Source: Phaeosaccion multiseriatum
Lineage: Eukaryota; Ochrophyta, other classes
Direction of reading: 5' to 3'
Length of the DNA: 64,000 bases
NCBI GenBank assembly: GCA_965112735.1
Contig: OZ218953.1
Span: 2,852,001 to 2,916,000 of the forward strand
This document shows, piece after piece, positions 12,502 to 24,258 of the stretch. The notes below the pieces were generated by a model. The model was not told the DNA's origin. It ran no database searches and saw only the letters and a list, made by a program, of their open reading frames with translations. Both the position numbers and the translations under genes were made by a program. Every line of letters starts with the position of its first letter. Position 1 is the stretch's first letter.

Positions 12502-13030
12502 ACCTGCTGTGTCCTTTCCACAACAGCACATGTACCCCATTCCGTCTTACCCTGTGATGACGCCTCCCCCGTCCTCATTGTCCACCTCCCTCCCTCCCCC
12601 TTCCCACCCTGACTGCGCTGCTGTGGGACTGTGGTGCTGTGACAGATCCGCTTCTTGTCGGACTACTTTGAAGCTGCAGGGGTGTCTGAGTTAGCCTCGC
12701 CTCTCTGGCCCCTTGTGGAGAGCGTCATCGCCGCCAATGCCAAGGTACGACAGGCCGTTATTCTCTGCCAGGGAGGGAGGGAGAGAGGGAGGAAGGAAGG
12801 AAGGAAGGAAGGAAGGAAGGAAGGAAGGAAGGAAGCGAGGAAGAAAGACCGCAAAGCAAAGTAAGTAAAATTCCGCCCTTGCTCCCGCTGGGCTGTTGCT
12901 GTTTCCCTGTCCGTCCCCAGACCTTCGTAGGCACGCCCTTCAGCACATTCACGTCATACATCAATCGCCTCCGAGGCTACTACAAAAAGCCTCGAGACTC
13001 CAGCTGGTGCGTGAGAATGGACTGACTCGG

Positions 13031-13112
<82 letters not shown>

Positions 13113-13460
13113 CCTTGCTTCTTGCGGTAGGGGTCTTCTGTCTCGGTGTTTGCACTCGATTGGGTTCTGCATTGGTGGGCCTTCTTTAGTCTATGAAACC
13201 CACTCATCCTGCCGTGCCTACTACCCTACCCGCCTGTGACACAAAAACATACATACACACACACAAACACACACACACGCACATACATACACACACATAC
13301 TCAAAATCGTAGGCTATTCGACGCCGAGCGCAGCCGCAAGCAGCAAAGCGACTTCTGGCCACGCAACCCCATGTGGGCTTCGGAGTTCCCCATGGCGTGG
13401 GAGGGCATCGACGTGGAGACTCCATTGCCAGCGGCACAAGACTTTGCCTTTGTCAAGTGA
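8665..13460 (+). CDS. GDP-fucose protein O-fucosyltransferase-like protein
   Basis: Thirteen exons in phase: 8665-8949, 9133-9191, 9315-9509, 9761-9854, 10072-10107, 10466-10671, 10968-11143, 11397-11440, 11640-11774, 12203-12298, 12646-12744, 12921-13006, 13313-13460; 552 aa. The start gives [19 protein letters not shown], a signal anchor, as expected for a lumenal enzyme. The core matches PF10250: [20 protein letters not shown] (N-terminal GGxNN-like loop), [27 protein letters not shown] (about residue 384; the Arg of the RRGDF block contacts GDP-fucose in this family), [14 protein letters not shown], and [14 protein letters not shown] near the end, a typical family signature. The exon 9315-9509 donor (ACG|GTCTCT) and the end of exon 10072-10107 (AGC|GTTGGA) are weak and were chosen by phase. 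Introns hold long CTC, GAT, CT and GT repeats. The substrate protein cannot be inferred. Confidence 0.85.
10180..10400 (+). repeat. (CTC/TCC)n microsatellite in an intron
   Basis: There are about 60 near-perfect CTC triplets within an intron of the O-fucosyltransferase-like gene. All frames are open, which gives artefactual poly-Ser and poly-Leu ORFs on one strand and poly-Glu and poly-Arg ORFs on the other. Confidence 0.95.
11875..11962 (+). repeat. (GAT)n microsatellite in an intron
   Basis: This is a run of GAT/ATG triplets with one interruption (ATAATG). It lies in the intron that follows the RRGDF exon of the O-fucosyltransferase-like gene. Confidence 0.95.
12381..12499 (+). repeat. (CT)n microsatellite in an intron
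   Basis: A CT dinucleotide tract of nearly 120 bp sits in the O-fucosyltransferase-like gene intron upstream of the exon at 12646. It is pyrimidine on the coding strand. Confidence 0.95.
13033..13095 (+). repeat. (GT)n microsatellite in an intron
   Basis: An uninterrupted GT tract runs into GTGC repeats, starting 27 bp after the donor of the last intron of the O-fucosyltransferase-like gene. CA-rich sequence precedes the acceptor at 13312, so the two intron ends are partly complementary. Confidence 0.95.
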
Positions 13461-14382
13461 AGAGACGGCTTCGCTTCGCTTTGCTTTGCATTGCTCTGCT
13501 TTGCTTTCGCGGCAGGCTGGCGGTCCTTGGTGGTGTGCGTGCGTGCGTGCGTGCATTCCCATGCGACGAAAGAGAGGACGGCGCTTTCCCTTCAGCGCAG
13601 CCTGTGCTGCTGCCGGACTTCAGCACTTGTTTGATTCGAGAGGAGTGGCCTCTTTTGGCCCTCCCCCACCCCATCACCCCACCCGGATCAAGGGCAAGCG
13701 AGGATTGGCGGCGCGAGATGTCAAGAGCTCACTGCTCGAAGGCCTCACTGCTCGAAGGCCTCTCGTCAGTTTGAGTTCATTCGTGCCTCGTCTCGTGGAC
13801 GATTCTGCTTCGCTGCTGCGGGACATGGAGTGACTTGCTGTGGAAATCGGAAACCTCTAGGCAGTGTCCACAGATGGCGGAGTGGACGAGGGCTCACATC
13901 CCACGCACACACGCCTCACACACACACGCACGCAGCATACACGGTAGCTCCGCGGCCCGGAGTCCGTTACAGCAGCAGCAGTCCCCACCCCTAGCATCCT
14001 GTTGAAACGGTCGGCTTAGAGGAGAGAGCTGCGTGGCTGAGCCAGGATGGACCCCAAGTACCCAAAGTGTCCATGTCCATTGATGTCCAAGGGGGTCCTA
14101 ACAGTCATAACAGGATGGCTGACGCACCCTGCTTCGGCGCTCACTTCAGCAGCAATAACAGCCTAAGGAGAAAAAAAAAGGGAAAAACAGGCGTCTGTCG
14201 TTAGCGCGGCGTGGGGGGGTTGTCGCCAGCCCAAGAATGTCGTACGACCACCTCACTCCCTCAAATTTCTTCTTTTACCCACCACTATAATACACCCACT
14301 TTTCCTCCCTCCAAGGATTTAATGATATCTCCCAATCAATGAGATAGTACCTAAGAGTGATGCTCTTGCTCGGTTCCGGTCG
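13461..14382. other. Intergenic region upstream of tilS
   Basis: This holds the 3' flank of the O-fucosyltransferase-like gene and the upstream region of the TilS gene. A short Ala/Thr-rich open stretch at 13461-13833 is not supported as coding. An A-rich run (14169-14188) and an AT-rich block at 14281-14345 just upstream of the TilS ATG could belong to the promoter. No tRNA cloverleaf was recognised. Confidence 0.5.
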
Positions 14383-15553
14383 ATGCGCTGGTTTGGTGCT
14401 GCTGGTGCTGCCACAGCTCTTCTGCTCATCATGGTTCTGAGGATCCACAGAGTCAATGGCCTACTGCTCGCCGCCAGAGGCCCTTTCCTCCACCCCGCCG
14501 CTGCTGCCTGCAAGGCCTCGGGTCTAGGAGTGCGACGCGTTGGATGGGTGAGCGGAGGAGGAGCTTGGACTTCTGGCCGGACTGCGTGCAGGCTACACGG
14601 CGGTACCAGTAGGGAGGGGATGTACATCCAGTATGGCGGCAACAGCAGCTGCCGCCCAAGCCGCAGAAGCAGGAAAAGAAACCGAAAGACTGAACCGCCT
14701 CCCATACCCTCTCTAATGGCGTGCGAAGGGGGAGGCAGCAGATTCTGCCTGGGACAGGAGAGGCTTGTCCCTTCCCCGTCCTGCTGGCGCTGCGGTTCCC
14801 ACGCCGGCCACTACGCGACCGCAAGAGCAGGAGCAAGGATGCTCTCAACGACCGGAAGACCTGCTACTACCTCTGCTGCTGATGCTGCTGCTACAATTAC
14901 AGAGGACGAGGACTGCGATGAAACCTTAGACTGCGATGCGGCCTTGGCTTCTTCTGCTGCGGTCGCCGCCTCGGCTGGCTCACGCCCATCAGCACCACAA
15001 GACTCTCCCCTCTGCTCGCCCTCTCCATCGGCCGTCATCCCTCCATCCCTTCCGCATCATCCACTAACCACCAACGAGAAGAAAGAGCCCAATAAGCCCC
15101 CTCCCCTCTTTGGAGATTTGGACGCTTTCGTCCTCGAGACTTCGGTTCAACAGGCCTTCTCTGGGCCCTGCGGGGTCCGGCCTGGCGACTCCATCCTACT
15201 CCTTGTGAGTGGGGGTAGCGATTCAGTCGCCCTCCTTCTCCTTGCCCACGCGATTCAGAAGCGCTTCGAGCCTTCTGTGCAGCTGGAGGTGATGCATTTC
15301 AACCACGGACTGAGGGTGGCGGAGTCGGCGGAGGAGGAGGTGTTTGTGAGGGATTTGGCGACGTCTTTGGGACTGCCCTTCCATGTCCGGCGATGGGCTG
15401 AGAATGAGGCACTTCAGCCGAAGGGTATGCAGGCGAGAGCGAGGCTGTGGCGGCAGACCGAAGCTGTGGCTTTCGTACATCAGCAGCAACAGCAGCAGCA
15501 GCAGCAGTGTCAGCAGCAGAGTAGGGAAGTGGAGGGGCTGGAAGGTGAGTCCC

Positions 15554-15588
<35 letters not shown>

Positions 15589-16342
15589 AGTGGTGGGCAG
15601 TTCTTCATCGCTACTGCGCATCACGAGGACGACCAGGTGAGGGAGGAGGGGAAACACACTTTGGGGTAAAGAAGAGTAGAGCAGACAGAGCCTGCAAGAG
15701 AGCAAGGAAAAAGACGGGGAGTGCTTTCAATGAATTCCTTTGAATAGGAAAGGCTGGGCTATGCTGAGCCATGGTCTTCCCACCCCCCCCCAACCCCCTC
15801 TGTACCCATCCATCCATTCCCCACCCTCTGGAATCCGCGGGCTCTGTCAGGTGGAGACTCTGCTGCTGAAGCTGCTGCGGGGCGTGCATGTGAGCAAGCT
15901 GCTGGGCATGGCGTGGAGGTCTTCGCCTTGTGCCACACCGGGGGAAGAGACAGGGGCGAGAACGGTAGCAACAGGAGCAAGGGCAGGAGTAGAAGCAGGA
16001 ACAGGAGGACCAGGAAGAGCACAAGCAGACACAGTTCGTTCACCTTCTGATGTGGTTTTTATCCATCCCCTCCTAGGCACGCCCAAAGCCTCTCTGCAGG
16101 CCTACGCAAGGCTCAAGGGCAGTGGCTGGAGGGAGGATGCTTCCAATCAACAGCGCAAGGGCAAGCGGAACAAGCTCCGCCTGGACGTGATCCCCCTCCT
16201 ACAGGAGCTGGCGGGGGGGGAGGAGGCGCTGAGGAGTCGGGTCAGGGACGTGGGGCATCAGAGCTACTTGGTGAGGAGTATGGTGGAGAGGCAGGCCGAG
16301 GAGTGGGAGTGGGAGCAGGGCATACGAGGAGGGGTACCAGGC

Positions 16343-16376
<34 letters not shown>

Positions 16377-18204
16377 TGGTAGTACAGCAGCGTGGTTGGG
16401 GAGCTCAGATGCTGCTACCCCTGCGTCCCCTTGTTGGGGCATCCGCCGGTGTGGCCGATGCAGCACTGCGGGAGGAGATTGTCCATCGCTTTATCCAGAG
16501 GGCCACAGACGGCAAAGTAATCGTTTCGTACCGCATCTTACAAAGGATCGACGCGCTGCTTGCCCAGGGAGGCAGACAGTGGGAGTTCAGCATCGGCCGC
16601 AGGTGTGTGTGTGTGTGTGTATGTGTGTGTATGTATGTATGTATGTATGTATGTATGTATGTATGTATGTATGTATGTATGTATGTATGTATGTATGTAT
16701 GTGTGGTTATGAGTGTGTGTGCATGCACCCGTTTATGTATGTGTGTGCACCTGCCTGTGTGTGTATGCGGGCGCGTCTTCATTGACATTCGAGGGAAGCT
16801 CCGCGCCTTTAAGCGTAGCATGTCCTCTCTCGTTTCCCTGTGCTCGGTTTGGTTGGCCCTACACACCACGCCTAAACGACGATTTGCCTCGGACACGTGT
16901 GTTTCTCTCTCTCTCTCTGCATGTGCGTGTGTGTGCGTGCGTGCGTGTGTGCGTGGGTATGTGACACGACAGATACACGGCACAGCGCGAGGGCGACGTG
17001 CTGCGAGTGGTGGAGAAGGAGGGAGGAGGTAAGTCGCGGCGCTCAAAGCAGCAAGGGGAGATCCCCCGACCTCGCACACCTTCCAACACACTCGTACTGT
17101 GCGTCGACGAGGGAGGCAGCGGGGGCGGTGTTCAGCTTTGGGCCGACCCTACGCATTGGTCCGTGGTAGCCACCCGTGGAAGAGGGGAAGAGGAGCAGTT
17201 GGTACTACAGCAGCAGGAGGGAGAGGGCGGTCCCGACGATGCCAGAGGCGGTGGGGAGAAGGCAGGTCGGCCTTTGACAGAGAGCCGCACAGACGAAAGC
17301 TCCAATCTAGCCTTGCGGATTCGGCTGTACAATGTGCCGCTTGGGGTCAGGTTGGTGATTCGTCCTGCGTCGCCAGCGGACGATCTGTTCTGGCCCAGCT
17401 GGAGGCCGCACCCCATCAGGCTGAAGGACTTCCTCAGAGCTCAGAAGGTGAGAGGGGGAGGGGGGGGGGAGGAGAGAGAGGGGACAAGGAGAGGAAAAGG
17501 GAGACAGGAGAGAAGGAGGGGGGGGGGGGAGATGGAGAAGGAGGTTCTATCTCAGAGGGCCCACACAAGCTGCACACGCATACCCGCCCACCCACCCACC
17601 CAATCACACAAAACACGCACGCACACACACGCACACACACACGCGCGCAAACTCACACACACTCACATACTTACACACAACACACACACACACGCACGCA
17701 CACATACATATTCACTCTCTCTCTGACATACACACGCACACACTGCCACAGATACCCCTCCACTTGAGGACCCACGCCTTCACGCTTGTGCTCAAGGCCT
17801 CAGCGGCACCAACGACGGCGTCAGCAGGGACTAACGCCTCGACATCCACATCGGCATTAACATCGACATTGACATCGACTATGGAGACTAGTGCCGCAAC
17901 GCCCTTCCAACAAGGCAGGGAGGGCGTGGAAGACGACGGGGTGGCAGCAGACGGCGAGGGCGACACCGTACTGGCCGTGCTGCTGCCTTCCGTGATGACT
18001 GGCGGCAGGGGGGGAGAGGGAGGGGAAGGGGAAGGGGAAGGGGAAGCGAAAGGACGCCGCGTGGATGGCCTCAGCGCTTCGAGCCCGAGTGACCACTTGG
18101 TGTACCTGGAGTGCCACGTGGGCCACAACTGCTTCTCAGACACGACGGGCCTAGCGCCTCTGCATCTTGAGCTACGGAGAGGGCGCGCGCGTGAAGCTCT
18201 TTGA
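14383..18204 (+). CDS. tilS: tRNA(Ile)-lysidine synthetase (TilS), nuclear-encoded, probably organellar
   Basis: Exons 14383-15636, 15851-16602, 16973-17447, 17752-18204; 977 aa, all in phase. TilS adds lysine to C34 of tRNA-Ile(CAU) using ATP so that it reads AUA; it is a bacterial/plastid-type enzyme. Evidence: LLVSGGSDSVALLLL (about residue 275) is the SGGxDS PP-loop ATP-binding motif. HFNHGLR and ATAHHEDDQVETLLLKLLRG are the next two conserved TilS blocks. FIHPLLG and KLRLDVIPLL cover the end of the catalytic domain, and KDFLRAQKIPLHLR matches the C-terminal TilS segment. The N-terminus has a hydrophobic leader (residues about 7-26) followed by about 230 poorly conserved residues, as expected for a bipartite plastid leader, though no ASAFAP motif is evident. 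The protein is roughly twice the bacterial length because of poly-Gln, poly-Ala and Glu/Gly-rich insertions. The second intron has long GTAT repeats. Confidence 0.9.
16603..16710 (+). repeat. (GTAT)n and (GT)n tract at a splice donor
   Basis: The TilS donor at 16603 opens directly into GTGTGTGT and then about 20 GTAT units. Several alternative GT or GTAT donor-like sites therefore lie in a row. Confidence 0.9.
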
Positions 18205-20765
18205 AGCAAGCTCAGCTCTGAAAGGGGCGGCGGAGGTTGGGGGCCAAAAAACCCAGGAGGATGAAGTACTCTACTCGTGGGGACAGCAAAAGCCGTTTTA
18301 TCTTCTTTAAGAAGCAAGCTCGTGGACACAGTCCACTCCCGCTTCCACTTGTTCCCACAATGGGGTTGTGAGCTGCCTCTACTTTACTTTGACCCATCAA
18401 GCGAGGAGGTTAGGGACGTGCGCTGAAGGCAAGTGACCTTGTGTCAGCAAAGCGCATCCTACGGCTGTACTACGCAGCAGCGCTTGACCTGAGCTCAGTG
18501 GGCCACGCAACCGCACTTGTGTTTTGAATGCGTTGTGTTTGCCTGGCCCACGCAGCCATGGCCGGGCTCTGTCACTTCACTTAGAAGGGTGCAGACATGG
18601 AGCATGTGCCTCCCACCAGCTGGGGCATGGCATGCATACATCGCCTATCTGTGCGCGCTCGATTCAGCCCACATCCTCTCCAGTCTTATGGGCCCCCAAC
18701 CCCAACTTCCTCTACTGCCAGGAAAATGCCTGCCTCTACTGCACAGCTCACACACACTAACTGTGGTGTAGAGGTGTTCACGGGTTCAAAAACTGGACTA
18801 GATGGGAGGCAAGTGTGTTATGAGTTAATAACTGCCTCTACTGTCAGTGTACTCAAGTCGTACGGGCACTAGAGGTAGTTAAAGGCCCACAAACTGGGGA
18901 AGATGTGAACGGAAGCAATGACACAAACGTGCTGCCTTCATGGTCAAAAGCAAAACAAGCCCTCTCCTGCTGCTACTGTGCGCTCGATTCAGCCCACATC
19001 CTCCTCAGGTTATGAGCCTTAACTGCCTCTACTGTCTGCGCACTCAAGTCGTACGGGCACTAGAGGTAGTTAACGGCCCACAAACTGGGGAAGATGTGAA
19101 CGGAAGCAATGACACAAACGTGCTGCCTTGTGGTCAACGGCAGAACAACCTTTCCTCCTGCTGGTGCTGCCCAAGCTGAGAGCGACATGCACACACATGC
19201 ACACACAGATGTGTCCATCATAGTGTCGCCACATGCGCTGACTCAAACCCACCGCCTTCGTCTTCTCTTCTGAAGTCTGCTGCGAGCCAATCTGCGGAGA
19301 TGCAAGGCATTACTTCGTGCGTTGCGTCGTCTAGGAAGGCCCTTGAGCCCCTCGCTCAGCCACTGCAAGGAGTGAGGGAGCGTGACGTGACGTGACGACT
19401 TGCGTGGCGATTGCCCTTCACCCCTCGGGACACACGAAGCTTCTCGGCGTGGCTGCCGAACTGCTGCGGCCTTTGGGCCATGTGCCCGGCTTTCCCGACC
19501 ACTAGGTGCACCGCGAGCAAGTGTGCCGACCGGAAGTGGAGCTGGGTAAGGCCCTTCCCTCTAGTCAATCGGATCACGGGTCGGTGTTCTTGTTGCTGCC
19601 AGACCTTCCTCGCTCAATAACCTTTTGCAATGCGAAGGACAGAGCAAAGGGATGAAGGACAAGAGCGCATAGTGAGCGGGCAAGGCCAAGCAGTGGACTC
19701 ATCAATACCTTTTCCAACTCCCAATGCAAGGTCTCCTTGACAAGGAGGCCAGACACATGTGGTGTAAAGAAGGGAATGTCAAAACCTCAGCTCTTCCCCT
19801 CCTCCGGGTTGTCCGGGAAAAGTGTTGAGAGGCAAGGAGAAGGAAGCAGCCCTACGCGGACTAACCCCCTCAAGTTGCTCTGGCACGCGAGAAAAAACTG
19901 CACCCGTAATCGCCGTGGCATCGGGGCGGAGAGTGTTGCGTGCAACAAAAAGGACATCGACCACAGTACAAAGGCATGCCCAACCCCTCTACCTTAAATG
20001 AGGCAAAGAAAAAGGATTGGAGCTGGAGACAGCTCTGTGGAAACCTACTGCTGCCTACAGCTCTGCCTACTTTGCGTGTTTGGTGATGTGTGGCTGTGGG
20101 GAATTGCTTTTCTCAGACAAATGCCTCGTTTGTAATCGTGGTTGGCGTCCAAGGGAAGCTTGTCGGAGAGGGCAAAACGCCCCGATTCCGACGCACATAC
20201 CCAAGCACTATCATACTCGTCATCTTATTGTATCTTCACAGAAAGCACCCAGCCACCACACAATCACACACGCCAACGCCTTGGTTTAGATTCCTGTCTC
20301 CCATTCCCTCTCTCTCTCCGTCCTCATCCCTCTCAGTCCCGACTCCCAGCCCTGACCAAAGCAACATGTACTGGTGCAGCATCCCCACTCCATCATCCAT
20401 CCCCCGCTCCTCGTTCACCCCCTCCACCCTCCAGATACCCCCTCCACGATCTTCCTTACCTCATTCATGCTTTGCTGGTGGTCCTTCGCCCCGCCCTCTT
20501 CCTTCCTTCCCGGGGCCCTGACCTTGATGCTCTCGGCGGGGATGGGGCGAGCCCCTCTCCCTGCACAGCCTGACTACATGACTTCCCTCGTCGACACGCT
20601 GCTAGAGGAGTGGGGAGGGAGGGATGAAGAAGTCTGCGCGTGCACCATCCCCTGCATACATTACTATTAGGTGCCCGTGCAATGTGCAGGGAGAAGTTAC
20701 GAAAGAGAGAAAAAGCAAACACCCTCAAGGTGGCTTGGCTACCCAGCAACCCGCCGGCTTGAGGT
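18205..20765. other. 2.5-kb region without a convincing gene, with diverged direct repeats
   Basis: No long ORF or recognisable domain is seen on either strand. Two imperfect direct copies dominate the first part: about 18849-18940 and 19043-19132 share a block beginning ACTCAAGTCGTACGGGCACT and running for about 90 bp. The shorter repeats CTCGATTCAGCCCACATCCTC (18658 and 18984) and TAACTGCCTCTACTGTC (18828 and 19019) lie upstream in the same order. The remainder (about 19200-20765) is unique, moderately GC-rich sequence. It may be a decayed duplication or a non-coding transcript. Confidence 0.55.
18655..19140 (+). repeat. Diverged tandem duplication, period about 190-330 bp
   Basis: Three short blocks recur in the same order: CTCGATTCAGCCCACATCCTC, then TAACTGCCTCTACTGTC, then a block of about 90 bp starting ACTCAAGTCGTACGGGCACT and ending near GACACAAACGTGCTGCCTT. 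Spacing between copies differs from block to block, so indels followed the duplication. Confidence 0.8.
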
Positions 20766-22613
20766 ATGGCTGGACAGGGAGGGGATGGGATCGAAAGCCA
20801 GCCCTTTCTCCGTCGCGTAAGAGCTTCGGGGGGAGGGGCCGAAGCGGGGGGAAAGGGAGAAGGGTCGGAAGGCACACCAATAGGAGCAGCAGCTAAAGCT
20901 AAAGGAGGAGGAGAAGAAGGTGAAGCAGTACCCCGCTGTCTACGCCTAAAAACAACAGGAGATGGACGAGAGTATGTGGTGAACTTGACGGAGGCGGAGG
21001 AGGGAGGAGGCCCCATGAACGTGGCGCAGCTCAAAAGAAGTGTGGCCAAGGTCATTGGGGCCGAGGGCAAGTACCTCAGGCTTATCGCAGCGGGGAAAAT
21101 GCTTGCGCCAGACGACAGATGCTTATCATCGTAAGTTGACTGAGTCCCGAGTGTGGACTAGAAAAATGGGCGCGAGGAGGGGTTTCGGGTCTTCAAAGGA
21201 AAGGGGGGCGGGAGACAAAGAGGCCGCCGTCCTCCTCCTCCTGTGTTATCTTACATTACATGGCCCTGATCATCGCCGTCCTCTCCCTTGTTCTTTCATT
21301 GGCTCTCCTCGCACAGTTTCAAGCTGGCCGAGAATGCCTTCGTGCACTGCGTAGTGTCGGCCACACCGCCCAGGCAGCAGCAGGCGCAGCACCGACCCTC
21401 CGTGCTGGCCAACGCACAAGAAGCAGAAGACGAAGATAGCGACGAAGAGGCGCCCGGAAGAAGGCGGGGCTTCGCTCGGTTGCGGGACCAAGGTAGGGCG
21501 GGGAGGAACGGGTGGGGGGTAGCGGGGGAGGGGAAAGAAGACTTTGAGAAGAGACTACGGAACGAACGAAATTCCGTGCGATTTACTCTTGGTTTTGTCC
21601 GTGACCTTCTGAGCTCACGTTGTGTCGCCCCTGTTTCGTGCCCCGAGTAGGCATGAGTCGGGGAGAGGTGATGGCTCTGCGGGCTTACTTCAGCGCGGCG
21701 GTGGCACTTTACATGGAGAGCGCGGCCTTCGAGGAGACGGAGGTGAGGGGGAGACGTGTGTGCGACGCTCTGCTGCTGGTGCTGCTGCTGCTGCTGTTGC
21801 TGCTGTTGCTGCTGCTGCTGCTGCCACAAGCGGTTGTGCTTTCACCAGACATTTGCATGGAAAGGTCTCTTCTCACGTGCACCAACTATCTTTGGAGAGC
21901 TCCCGCGCCTCCCCTCCCTCCCCGAAGCTTCCTCACCCTCGTGTGTACACGCAACGAGGGGAGATGCAACGCTCCTTCTATGTCTGTGTGTGCTGATGTA
22001 CCGCCGTCTGCGCACGTCCTCACTTTGCCTCCTCTCTTGTGTGCCCTCCCCGCCCCCTCTCCTCCAATTTCGTTTGCCCGGCGCCACACAGGGCGAGGAG
22101 GCCATGGAGCGGCTCTGGAGAGGGGAGGAGGAGTGGATGGACGGCCAGGGCGAGCTCAGCGAGTTTTACGTCAATACGCTGCGCACGCGAGGGGCGCAGG
22201 CCACCCGGCAGCAGCAGCAGCAGCAGGCCTCACGCTCTCGCCTGGCCGCAGCCGGGCTGCTGCCCTTTGTCATTACCCCCGGGGAGGAATCAGACGGTGT
22301 TGGGGCCTCGGTGGGCCCTCTGGCGGGCTTTGACGAGAGTGACGGAGGAGGCACGACGCGGGACTTTGTGGTGGGCTTCGTCATGGGCTTTCTTTTGGGA
22401 TTCATCATGCTCTTTTGGATTCTCGAGGGCACCATCCCACACAAGCAAAAGCTTGGCGTCTTGGCAGGGGTGACGTGCAAGATGAGTCTCTCGTTTCTGC
22501 AAACGCCGCTGGACGGAGGAGGAGGGGGCGTCGACGACGAAGGCGAGGACAGCGGTGCTGCTGCTGCCGATGATGCTGCAGGCGGCGAGGAGGACAAACT
22601 GATGCCGTCATGA
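20766..22613 (+). CDS. DSC E3 ubiquitin ligase complex subunit 3-like membrane protein
   Basis: Exons 20766-21130, 21317-21492, 21651-21742, 22092-22613; 384 aa. The first part holds a ubiquitin-like fold (about residues 60-140): REYVVNLTEAE, then MNVAQLKRSVAKVIG, YLRLIAAGKMLAPDD and FKLAENAFVHCVVS. The last of these is the 'F.L....FVHC.vs' end of the DSC3 N-terminal ubiquitin-like domain (DUF2407). The C-terminal exon has GEEAMERLWRGEEEWM and a transmembrane segment FVVGFVMGFLLGFIMLFWIL followed by a basic, Gly-rich turn, as in the DSC3 C-terminal domain. In fungi the Dsc complex is a Golgi/endosome membrane E3 ligase that activates SREBP and degrades membrane proteins. The tail is acidic and Ala-rich. 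Poly-Gln lies at about residue 250. The intron at 21743-22091 has a CTG repeat. The related TMUB/HERP families are alternatives, but the FVHC and C-terminal pattern favours DSC3. Confidence 0.8.
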
Positions 22614-23596
22614 GAGAGAGGGAGAGAGAGAGCGGAGAAAGGAGAGGGTCTGATGGGGGCCTTGAGAAGGTACCGTCGTGCGAAGGAAGGCATCGGTGGT
22701 TGGAGACGACTCTTTTATTTACGGGCGGAGGGCGCAGAGGGGCGCAGGGAGGGACCCCTCTATTGGTATCCGTCGCCTGCTCTCTCTCTCTCTCTGTGTG
22801 TAGCGGCGGTCATGCTCTCTCTCTTTGCGTGCGTATGTGTGTGTGTGTGGGACAGCCAGGCGGACCTCCTTGTCAGATGTACCTCCTCTTGTCTCTTCGC
22901 TCATCGCACATCGTGACCACCTCTTACCTCTGCCCCCCCGAACTGTAGACTTGACCATACGCCACCACCCGAACCCACACCCTGTACATTTGTCCGTGGG
23001 GCCGGCGGCCCTCTCACTGTATGTATCTGATTGAGGACGCCGAGATGGGGAGATTATAATCACAATAGACTACACTGAAAGTGCGCATCCTGTCGCCATG
23101 GCCTGCGTGAGAGGTGTGAGGTGTTTGTGTAAATGATAGTGAGGGAGGCACGACGCTGCATGACAGATAGAGAATCACTACCGTGGCTGTGGAATATGTA
23201 TTCAGGGGTGGGAAGGAGCCAGCAAGGAGGGCCGCGGAGGGAAGAGGGCCCCGAGTACACACATGGCTGTGGATCGGCGAGGGGAGGATCCCAGTCCATG
23301 GCGTCCATGGCGGTGGAGAGGACCGCAGAAGCCCAGCGCAGTAGGCAAGGCGTACCCAGCACAAGCACCACGCCACTAGTGCACCGATCCAAGGACCCGA
23401 GGCCATGAGAAGGAGGGATCATCGAGAGAGGAAGGGGGGAAATTACTATTAGAGGATGGTACTCTACGGACCGAAACGCCATATTCCCCCCCCCGCTCTA
23501 TGTTTTACTTATGCCCCGCCAAGAGCGGCATCCCATCCCCACAAAGAGGCAGCCTTGCTGGGTCAGACCCCTTTCACTTCATTCACTCTTGCTCAG
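22614..23596. other. Intergenic, convergent 3' ends
   Basis: This separates the DSC3-like stop (+) from the stop of the next minus-strand gene. It begins with a GAGAGAGAG run and has short CT and GT tracts near 22780-22850. No CDS was assigned. Short ORFs on both strands lack conserved features. Confidence 0.5.
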
Positions 23597-23951
23597 TCAA
23601 AAGTACTCGGGGTGTTGGTGCAACGAGTCGCGGCTGTCGCCCCCCTGTGAGGGCACGGGTTGCACCCTGCTGGGCAGATCGAGTAGCCACTGCCCAACGC
23701 TCTGTCTCACGCTCTGGAGCCTCGCTCCACCTGCTTCGAGAAGCAGTCCCGCCGCCCCTCCTCCTCCTGCGCTTCCTTCCTCCACAAAGCCTGTGTGCGC
23801 TGCGGCCATGACCATGTGCTCTAGACCCGAGGCCGGCCTCTGCTGCAAAGGGGAGGACGAGGAGGAGGAAAGAAGGGGACGGAGGGAGGGGAGGAGGGAG
23901 TTTTGTGGAGAGGAGGAGGAGGAGGAGGAGGAGGAGGAGGAGGAGGAGGAG

Positions 23952-23983
<32 letters not shown>

Positions 23984-24192
23984 GAAGGAGGAGGAGGAGG
24001 AGGAGCAGGAGGAAGAGTAAGAAGCGTTTGTTCAGCATGTGTGTGGTGAAGCGAAGTGCATATTGTGTGGAAAGAGAGAGAGCCTTGCTCCTGACTGGCC
24101 TTCCCCACGTGAGCCAACCCACATACATGACACGTGCTCTCACACATGCTCGTACCGCGCAAGGAGGCAGCTGCTGCTTCTGTCCGAGCGCC

Positions 24193-24258
<66 letters not shown>

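Noticed and set aside
12307-12578. Glu-Arg dipeptide ORFs on the minus strand
   Set aside because: They come from the (CT)n microsatellite in an O-fucosyltransferase-like gene intron, unlike the real Arg-Asp coding block at 34550-34990.
18517-20580. Several ORFs of 60-140 residues in the gene-poor region
   Set aside because: They overlap in many frames, lack splice-consistent partners, domains or biased composition, and are not conserved between the two direct-repeat copies.
23905-24020. Poly-Arg/Glu ORFs on the plus strand
   Set aside because: This is (GAG)n in the last intron of the minus-strand gene.
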